From NCBI RefSeq assembly GCF_036850765.1, contig NC_089492.1:163492296-163556295 (forward strand): DNA of 64,000 nucleotides, written 5' to 3'. Below the pieces are notes generated by a model. It was not told the origin of the DNA and made no database searches. It saw only the letters and a program-made list of their open reading frames with translations. The position numbers were made by a program, and so were the translations under genes. This DNA comes from Saccopteryx bilineata (taxonomy: Eukaryota; Chordata; Mammalia; Chiroptera; Emballonuridae). Position 1 is the stretch's first letter; every line of letters starts with the position of its first letter. Positions 56,565 through 64,000 of the stretch are shown here, one piece after another.

Positions 56565-57722
56565 ATGGATACAAAAGAAAGAGAGGTAACACAGATGAGG
56601 AAAAATCTATGCAGAAAAAATTTAATATATTGGAAACCTTGGAGTTAAACGACAGAGAATTTAAAATAGAAATCCTAAAATACTCAGAGATATACAAGAA
56701 AACACAGAAAGGCAATTTAGGGAGCTCAGAAAACAACTCAATGAACACAAAGAATATATTTCCAAGGAAATTGAAACTATAAAAACAAATCAAACAGAGA
56801 TGAAAAACTCAATACACGAGCTGAAAAATGAGGTAACAAGCTTAGCTAATAGAACAGGTCAGATAGAAGGTAGGATTAGTGAAATAGAAGACAAGCAACT
56901 TGAGGCACAACAGAGAGAAGAAAAAAGAGACTCAAAATTTTTAAACAATGAGATAGCCCTACAGGAATTATCTGACTCCATCAAAAAGAATAACATAAGA
57001 ATAATAGGTGTATCAGAGGGAGAAGAGAGAGAAAATAGAATGGAGAACATACTCAAACAAATAATAGATAAGGCCTGACCTGTGGTGGTGCAGTGGATAA
57101 AGCGTCAACCTGGAAATGCTGAGGTTGCCGGTTCGAAACCCTGGGCCTGCCCGGTCAAGGCACATATGGGAGTTGATGCTTCCAGCTCCTCCCCACCTTC
57201 TCTCTCTGTCTCTCTCTCCTCTCTCTCTCCCTCTCTGTCTCACTCTCCCCCTTTCTCTCTCCTCTCTAAAATGAATAAATAAAAAATAAAATTAAAAAAA
57301 AAACAAAAAACACAAATAATAGATGAGAACTTCCCAAGCCTGTGGAAAGAACTAAAGCCTCAAATTCAAGAAGCAAACAGAATTCCAAGTTTTCTTAACC
57401 CCAACAAACCTACTCCAAGGCACATCATAATGAAATTGGCACAAACCAACAGCAAGAAAAAATTCTCAAGGCAGCCAGGGAAAAGAATACAACATATAAA
57501 GGAAGGCCCATTAGATTATCATCAGATTTCTCAACAGAAACTCTACAAGCTAGAAGAGAGTGGAACCCAATATTTAAAGTCCTGAAAGAGAGGAACTTTT
57601 AGCCACGAATACTATACCCATCAAAGCTATCCTTCAAATATGAAGGAGAAATAAAAACATTCACAGATAAAGAAAAGATGAGGGAATTTATCATCAGAAA
57701 ACCCCACTCCAGGACTTACTAA
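56565..57722 (+). pseudogene. L1-3 ORF1, broken and SINE-interrupted
   Basis: Start Met 56565 (MDTKEREVTQMRKN). Four bases are missing near 56595 relative to L1-2, causing a frameshift. From 56800 the coiled coil and RNA-recognition start (SIHELKNEVTSLANRTGQIE, NNIRIIGVSEGEE) are open to 57069, where a SINE with 13-bp duplication splits the gene after KQIID. After 57325 the frame resumes as ENFPSLWKEL and then breaks at the same A-rich run as in L1-2, ending at YLKS. The normal C-terminal frame runs to 57722 with one further stop (TAG at about 57599). Confidence 0.92.
57070..57311 (+). mobile_element. Short bat SINE (type 2) inside L1-3 ORF1
   Basis: ggcctgacctgtggtggtgc head, B box ggttcgaaacc, pyrimidine body, A-rich end. 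Exact 13-bp duplication acaaataatagat at 57057-57069 and 57312-57324. L1-2 has the uninterrupted site once. Confidence 0.96.
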
Positions 57723-58114
57723 AGGGGGTTCTCCAATCAGATACAAAGAACAAAAAAAAAAAAACAAAAAACAAAGCCACAAGTAAAAGCTCCGAGAAGA
57801 ACAAAATAAAACCAAATTTAAACTATGACAACAACAAAAAGAAAGGGGGGAAGAGAGGATGGATATTAACAGTAGCAAAGGACAATGGAGTGCAAAAGTA
57901 CTCACAAAAAAGTGCACTACAATGAACAGGGTAGGAACCATTTTCATTACTTAAAGGTAACCACCATTGAAAAAACCACCACAGAAGCACATGATTTAAA
58001 AAAGATAGCAACAGAGGAAAGATGTATGGAATACAACCAAATAAAAACAAAAGATAGAAAAATAAAAAAGAAGGATCAAATAAGACACAAAACTAACAGG
58101 AAGCAATCTATACT
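57723..58114 (+). other. Inter-ORF spacer of L1-3
   Basis: 392 nt, matching the 385-nt spacer of L1-2. A 79-codon frame (57885-58124) overlaps the ORF2 start and is also open in L1-2 (16384-16145); whether it matters is unknown. Confidence 0.8.
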
Positions 58115-61100
58115 GTGGCAATAGAGAACTCACAAGTGTCAATAATTACACTAAATGTAAATGGATTAAACTCACCAATAAAAAGGCACAGAGGAGCAGA
58201 ATGGATTAAAAAAGAAAATCCAACTGTATGCTGCCTACAAGAAACTCATCTAAGTAACAAGGATAAAAACAAATTCAAAGTGAAAGGCTGGAAAACAATA
58301 CTCCAAGCAAATAATATCCAAAAAAAAGCAGGCACAGCAATACTCATATCTGATAATGTTGATTACAATACAGCAAAACTATTCAGAGACAAAAATGGCC
58401 ATTTCATAATGGCTAAGGGGACACTGAATCAAGAAGACATAACAATTCTTAATATATATGCACCAAACCAAGGAGCACCAAAATAGATAAGACAGCTACT
58501 TATTGATCTTAAAACAAAAACTGACAAAAATACAATCATACTTGGAGACCTCAATACACCGCTGATGGCTCCTGATCGGTCATCCAAACAGAGAATCAAC
58601 AAAGATATAGTGGCCTTAAACAAAACACTAGAGCACCTAGATATGATAGACATCTACAGGACATTTCATCCCAAAGTGACTAGGTATACATTTTTCTCCA
58701 GTGTACATGGATCATTCTCAAGAATTGACCATATGTTGGGCCACAAAAACAACATCAGCAAATTCAGAAAAATCGAACTTGTACCAAGCATATTTTCTGA
58801 TTATAAAGCCTTGAAACTAGAATTCAACTGCAAAAAAGAGGGAAAAAATCCCACAAAAATGTGGAAACTAAACAACATACTTTAAAAAAATGAATGGGTC
58901 AAAGAAGAAATAAGTGCAGAGATCAAAAGATATATACAGACTAATGAAAATGACTATGACATATCAGAATCTATGGGATGCAGCAAAAGCAATGATAAGA
59001 GGGAAGTTCATATCACTTCAGGCATATATGAACAAACAAGAGAGAGCCCAAGTGAACCACTTAACTTCCCACCTTAAGGAACTAGAAAAAGAAGAACAAA
59101 GACAACCCAAAACCAGCCGAAGAAAGGAGATAATAAAAATCAGAGCAGAAATAAATGAAATAGAGAACAGGAAAACTATAGAAAAAATTAATAGAACAAG
59201 GAGCTGGTTCTTTGAAAAGATCAACAAAATTGACAAACCCTTGGCAAGACTTACCAAGGAAAAAAGAGAAAGAACTCATATAAACAAAATCCAAAATGAA
59301 AGAGGAGAAATCACCACGGACACCGTAGATATACAAAGAATTATTGTAGAATACTATGAAAAACTTTATGCCACTAAATTCAACAACCTAGAAGAAATGG
59401 ATAAATTCCTAGAACAATACAACCTTCCTAGAATGAGTCAAGAAGAAGCAGAAAGCCTAAACAGACCTATTAGTAGAGAAGAAATAGAAAACACCATTAA
59501 AAACCTCCCCAAAAATAAAAGTCCAGGCCCAGACAGCTATACCAGCGAATTTTATCAAACATTCAAAGACTTGGTTCCTATTCTACTGAAAGTCTTCCAA
59601 AAAATTGAAGAAGAAGCAATACTTCCAAACACATTTTATGAGGCCAACATAACCCTCATACCAAAGCCAGGCAAGGATGGCACAAAAAAAGAAAACTACA
59701 GACCAATATCTCTAATGAATACAGATGCTAAAATACTAAACCAAATACTAGCAAATCAAATAAAACAACATATTAAAAAAATAATACATCATGATCATGT
59801 GGGATTCATCCCAGAATCTCAAGGATGGTTCAACATACGTATAACGGTTAATGTAATACACCATATCAACAAAACAAAGAACAAAAACCACATGATCTTA
59901 TCAATAGATGCAGAAAAGGCTTTCGGTAAAATACATCACAACTTTATGTTTAAGACTCTCAACAAAATGGGTATAGAAGGAAAGTATCTCAACATGATAA
60001 AGGCCATATATGATAAACCATCAGCTAACATCATATTAAATGGCACAAAACTGAAGGCTTTCCCCCTTACATCAGGAACAAGACAGGGTTGTCCACTCTC
60101 TCCACTCTTATTTAATGTGGTACTAGAGGTTCTAGCCAGAGCAATCAGACAAGACAAAGAAATAAAAGGCATCCATATCGGAAAAGAAGAAGTAAAGGTA
60201 TCACTTTTTGCAGATGATATGATCCTATACATCGAAAACCCCAAAGAATCCACAAAAAGACTACTAGAAACAATAAGCCAGTACAGTAAGGTTGCAGGAT
60301 ACAAAATTAACATACAGAAGTCAATAGCCTTTCTATATGCCAACAATGAAACAACTGAGAAGGAACTCAAAAGAATAATCCCCTTCACGATTGCAACAAT
60401 AAAAATAAAATACCTAGGAATAAACATAACAAAGAATGTAAAGGACTTATATAATGAAAACTATAAACCATTGTTAAGGGAAATTGAAAAAGATATAATG
60501 AGATGGAAGAATATTCCGTGTTCTTGGTTAGGAGGAATAAATATAATCAAGATGGCCATATTACCCAATACAATATACAAATTTAATGCAATTCCCATCA
60601 AAATTCCAATGACATATTTTTAAAAAATTGAACAAAAAATCATCAGATTTATATGGAACTATAAAAATCCTCGAATAGCCAAAGCAATCCTAAAGAAAAA
60701 GAATGAAGCTGGGGGCATTACAATACCTGACTTCAAACTCTATTATAGGGCCACGACAATCAAAACAGCATGGTATTGGCAGAAAAATAGATACTCAGAC
60801 CAATGGAACAGAATAGAAAGTCCAGAAATAAAACCACATATATATAGTCAAATAATTTTTGATAAATGGGCCAACAACACACAATGGAGAAAAGAAAGCC
60901 TCTTCAATAAATGGTGCTGGGAAAACTGGAAAGCCACATGCAAAAGAATGAAACTGGACTACAGTTTGTCCCCCTGTACAAAAATTAACTCAAAATGGAT
61001 CAAAGATCTAAACATAAGACCTGAAACAATTAAGTACATAGAAGAAGACATAGGTACTAAACTCATGGACCTGGGTTTTAAAGAGCATTTTATGAATTTG

Positions 61101-61932
61101 ACTCCACAGGCAAGAGAAGTGAAGGCAAAAATTAATGAATGGCACTACATCAGACTAAGAAGTTTTTGCTCAGCAAGAGAAACTGATAACAAAATAAACA
61201 GAAAGCCAACTAAATGGGAAATGATATTTTCAAACAACAGCTCAGATAAGGGCCTAATATCCAAAATATACAAAGAACTCATAAAACTCAACAAGAAACA
61301 AACAAACAATCCAATAAAAAAATGGAAAGAGGACATGAACAGACACTTCTCCCAGGAAGAAATACAAATGGCCAACAGATATATGAAAAGATGCTCATCT
61401 TCTTTAGTTATTAGAGAAATGCAAATCAAAACTGCAATGAGATACCACCTCACACCTGTTAGATTACCTATTATTAACAAGGTAATAGCAAATGTTGGAG
61501 AGGCTGTGTAGAAAAAGGAACCCTCATACACTGTTGGTGGGATGTAAAGTAGTACAACCATTATGGAAGAAAGTATGGTGGTTCCTCAAAAAACTGAAAA
61601 TAGAACTACCTTATGACCCAGCAATCCCTCTACTGGGTATATACCCCCAAAACTCAGAAACATTGATACGCAAAGACACATGCAGCCCCATGTTCATTGC
61701 AGCATTGTTCACAGTGGCCAGGACATGGAAACAACCAAAAAGCCCATCAATAGATGACTGGATAAAAAAGATGTGGCACATATACGCTATGGAATACTAC
61801 TCAGCCATAAGAAATGATGACATCAGATCATTTAGAGCAAAATGGTGGGATCTTGACAACATTATACGAAGTGAAATAAGTAAATCAGAAAAAAGCAGGA
61901 ACTGCATTATTCCATACGTAGGTGGGACATAA
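58115..61932 (+). pseudogene. L1-3 ORF2, broken
   Basis: Endonuclease plus reverse transcriptase. MAIENSQVSIITLNVNGLN at the start and LQETH are good. Lesions in order: stop TAG at 58484 (Tyr of APKYI; shared with L1-2); the endonuclease SDH triad reads SDY; stop near 58883; 2-nt deletion near 58951; a 1,710-nt open stretch (58914-60623) with the reverse transcriptase and intact SLFADDMI near 60206-60221; stop TAA near 60621; frameshift near 61490 in the C-terminal part. The C-terminal piece (61492-61932) keeps the Trp-rich end. Length fits the family at about 1,272 codons. Confidence 0.93.
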
Positions 61933-61971
61933 AAGTGAGACCAAGAGACATTGATAAAAGTGTGGTGGTTA

Positions 61972-62015
61972 CGGGGGGAGGGGGGAGAGGGAGAAGGAAA
62001 CGGGGAGGGGGAGGG
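61972..62015 (+). other. G-rich tract of L1-3 3' UTR
   Basis: Runs of G6, G6, G3, G4 and G5 separated by short A-rich spacers (acggggggaggggggagagg and on); a potential G-quadruplex typical of L1 3' UTRs. Confidence 0.75.
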
Positions 62016-62187
62016 TACAAAGAAAACTAGATAGAAGGTGACAGAGGACAATCTGACTTTGGGTGATGAGTATGCAACATAATTGAACGACAAGATAACC
62101 TGGACATGTTTTCTTTGAATATATGTATCGTGATTTATTGATGTCACCCCATTAAAAAAAATAAAATTATTAAATAAATAAATAAAT

Positions 62188-62202
62188 AAAAGTGGGTCAC
62201 AG
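62188..62202. repeat. Right target-site duplication of L1-3
   Basis: aaaagtgggtcacag, exact copy of 54159-54173; the ancient L1 resumes directly after it. Confidence 0.95.
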
Positions 62203-63070
62203 ACTTAAATGTAAAATCTAAAAGTTCTAAAGTTCTAAAAGAAAAAATAGTGAGAAAAATCTTTGTGACCTTTGGTTGCATAAAATTTATTAGATAGGAT
62301 ACAAGAAGCACAACCCATAAATGAATGTCACTTTTAAGAAAATTTAAATACAAGACATAGACTTAAGAGAAAATATTTTTAAAATGCTTATCCAAAATAT
62401 ACAAAAGACCCTCATAACTCAATAACGTGAAAACAAACATCGCAGGTTAAAACTGAGCAATACATTTGAACAAATACTTTATCAAAGACAATGCACAGAT
62501 GTCAAAAAAGTACATTGAAGCAGTGTTCAACAACATTAGCAATTAGGGAAATGCAAATGTAACCAACAACCAGATATAGCCTACTAGAAAAGCTGCTGGC
62601 AAGGATGCAGAACAAAGGAACTCACATGTGTTGCCGATGGGAATGCAAACTGTACTGATACTTTCGAAAACAGGTTGGCAATTTATTATAAAACAAAACT
62701 GCCATTACCATATGACTCAACAGTCCTACTCTTAGATATTTACCCAAGAGGAATGAGAACCATGTCCACATGCAAACCTTTGTGTAAATGTTTTTAGTAA
62801 CTTTATCCACAATAGCCCCAAACTAAAAATTATTCAAATGTCCATTAACTACTGAAAAAATAAACAAAATGTGGTGGTATGTCCATACAATGCAGTATTA
62901 CTCAGCAGTAAAATAGAATGAACTATTACTACAGCAATATGAATAAATCTCAAATGCTTTATGGTAAGTGAAAACAGCTAGACTCAAAATGCTACATACT
63001 GAATGGTTACATTTATATGACATTCTGGAAAAGTAAACTTATAGGGACCAAAAGAAGAAAACCAGAGTAG

Positions 63071-63384
63071 GCCCTGGCCAGTTTGCTCAGTGGATAGAGG
63101 AGCATTGGCCAGCATACGGATGTCCCAGGTTCGATCCCTGGTCAGGACATACAAGAGAAGCAACCATCTGCTTCTCTTCCCCTCTTTCTCTCTCTCTCTC
63201 TCTCTTCCCCTCTCACAGCCAATAGCTCGATTGGTTCAAGTTTCAGTCTCAGGTGCTGAGGATAGCTCAGTTGATTCAAACATCGGTCCCAGACAGGGGT
63301 TACCAGATGGATCCTGGTTAGTGCATGTGCAGGAGTCTGTCTCCCTATCTTCCCTCCTCTCACTTAAAAAAAAGAGAGAGAGTA
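63071..63384 (+). mobile_element. Long SINE (type 1 variant) inside the ancient L1 3' UTR
   Basis: gccctggccagtttgctcag head, B box ggttcgatccc, body with ctgaggatagctcagttgat, A/GA-rich end. Duplication aaaaccagagtag (63058-63070) and aaaaacagactag (63385-63397), 11 of 13. Confidence 0.87.
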
Positions 63385-63600
63385 AAAAACAGACTAGTGT
63401 TTGTTTGTGGACTGGGAATATACGGAGGGATTTGACAACAAAGGGGCATGAGGAAACTTTTGAGTTGAGGAAAATGTTTTATTCCTTGATTGTGGTGGTG
63501 GCTTCTAGACTGTATGGGTTTGTCAAAATTCATTGCACCTAAAAAGGATAGATTTTACTGTATGCAAATTACTCTCCAATAAACCTGTTTTTAAAAAAAG

Positions 63601-64000
63601 AATAATGTCTTTTGTGACAAAGTAAAACAGGTTTTTTTGTTTGTTTTGTTTTTTTTTTTGACACATTTAACGTCATACTTCCTATTTGATCTCATCCCTT
63701 GGTAGAAAACATAAATGGTGAAATTAATATTTGCTGAATGAAAAAGGAAACACGAAGTTGCTCTAAGACAAGAAAATTAAGTATAAGTTTCAAATAACAA
63801 ATTAAGGGGTGCTTTGTAATAACCAAATGATCACTTATGACAGGGCAGTGAATGGAAGATACCTGAGAAGGGTATGGAAACTTTCTCTGATTTTGTATCA
63901 AGTAAAGTTCCCTTCCCAGATGAGGTTATTATGGATTATAATTTGAGGATTAAAATTCACACAACTAGGCTTTTAAAATTTGTTTTTGATTTTAAATCAA
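63601..64000. other. Unassigned non-coding DNA
   Basis: A/T-rich with a T-run at 63631-63659; no recognised gene or repeat. Confidence 0.4.

Larger units (their letters stand above)
54174..62187 (+). mobile_element. Full-length LINE-1 with monomeric 5' UTR, copy L1-3
   Basis: 8,014 bp on the plus strand between perfect 15-bp duplications (54159-54173 and 62188-62202). Order: 5' UTR 54174-56564, ORF1 56565-57722 with a SINE inside, 392-nt spacer, ORF2 58115-61932, 3' UTR with G-rich tract, (taaa)n tail to 62187. Same subfamily as L1-2; the first bases gagatgacatca match the L1-2 start. Inserted in the ancient L1. Confidence 0.96.
52720..63600 (+). repeat. Ancient L1 (ORF2 3' half and 3' UTR) split by later insertions
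   Basis: Four pieces in order and orientation: 52720-52916, 53273-54173, 62203-63070 and 63398-63600. The second encodes a decayed reverse transcriptase block ([24 protein letters not shown] at about 53270-53440). The third resumes exactly where the second stops (after the L1-3 duplication) and runs through the ORF2 end and 3' UTR (gtagtatgtccatacaatgc-type text). The fourth has the L1 end gattgtggtggtggcttcta and ctccaataaacctg. Host to L1-3 and to two SINEs. Confidence 0.85.

Overview
This is a stretch of mammalian nuclear DNA, almost certainly from a bat. The main reason is its SINEs: many tRNA-headed copies with the heads ggccctggccggttggctc, gcctgaccaggcggtggcgc and cctgacctgtggtggcgcag, which I associate from memory with the horseshoe-bat / Yinpterochiroptera side of the order (an inference; not searched). 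No host protein-coding gene, exon chain, rRNA gene or true tRNA gene can be supported. All long open frames belong to LINE-1, to antisense shadows of it, to SINEs or to simple repeats.

Layout. 1-6.1 kb: mostly unassigned DNA with a 121-bp mariner-type MITE (3011-3131), a MIR and three SINEs. 6.1-20.1 kb: two full-length L1s on the minus strand, back to back. L1-1 (about 6116-12083) sits in the A-tail of L1-2 (about 12084-20089); the target-site duplication of L1-2 is therefore split, at 6103-6115 and 20090-20101. 20.1-41.8 kb: old MIR, L2, L1 and MaLR relics, young SINEs, a stack of three SINEs inside an L2 (32.4-33.2 kb), a hAT MITE with perfect ends (34671-34924), a Tigger relic (38315-38642) and a minisatellite. 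41.8-43.2 kb: a compact class II (tRNA-Lys primed) LTR retroelement on the minus strand, with paired LTRs, primer site, polypurine tract and 6-bp duplication. 44-52.7 kb: a probable solo LTR, L2, a 600-bp GAAA/GGAA array that is the expanded tail of a SINE, another MaLR LTR, more SINEs, and a CT-tract/GA-tract pair. 52.7-63.6 kb: an ancient L1 (3' half of ORF2 plus 3' UTR) broken by two SINEs and by a third full-length L1 (L1-3, 54174-62187, plus strand, 15-bp perfect duplication), which itself carries a SINE in ORF1.

How the parts relate. L1-2 and L1-3 are the same young subfamily, about 8 kb each, with tandem ~242-bp monomers in a long 5' UTR, a ~390-nt spacer between ORF1 and ORF2, and, strikingly, the same premature stop in the ORF2 endonuclease and the same ORF1 reading-frame break, although they are separate insertions. 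They face each other across 34 kb as inverted repeats. L1-1 is a different subfamily with an ordinary 5' UTR and a 57-nt spacer. All three L1s are dead; the SINEs depend on L1 machinery supplied from elsewhere. Three short, high-identity local duplications (135, 55 and 87 bp) in otherwise old DNA are not explained by any repeat I recognise.
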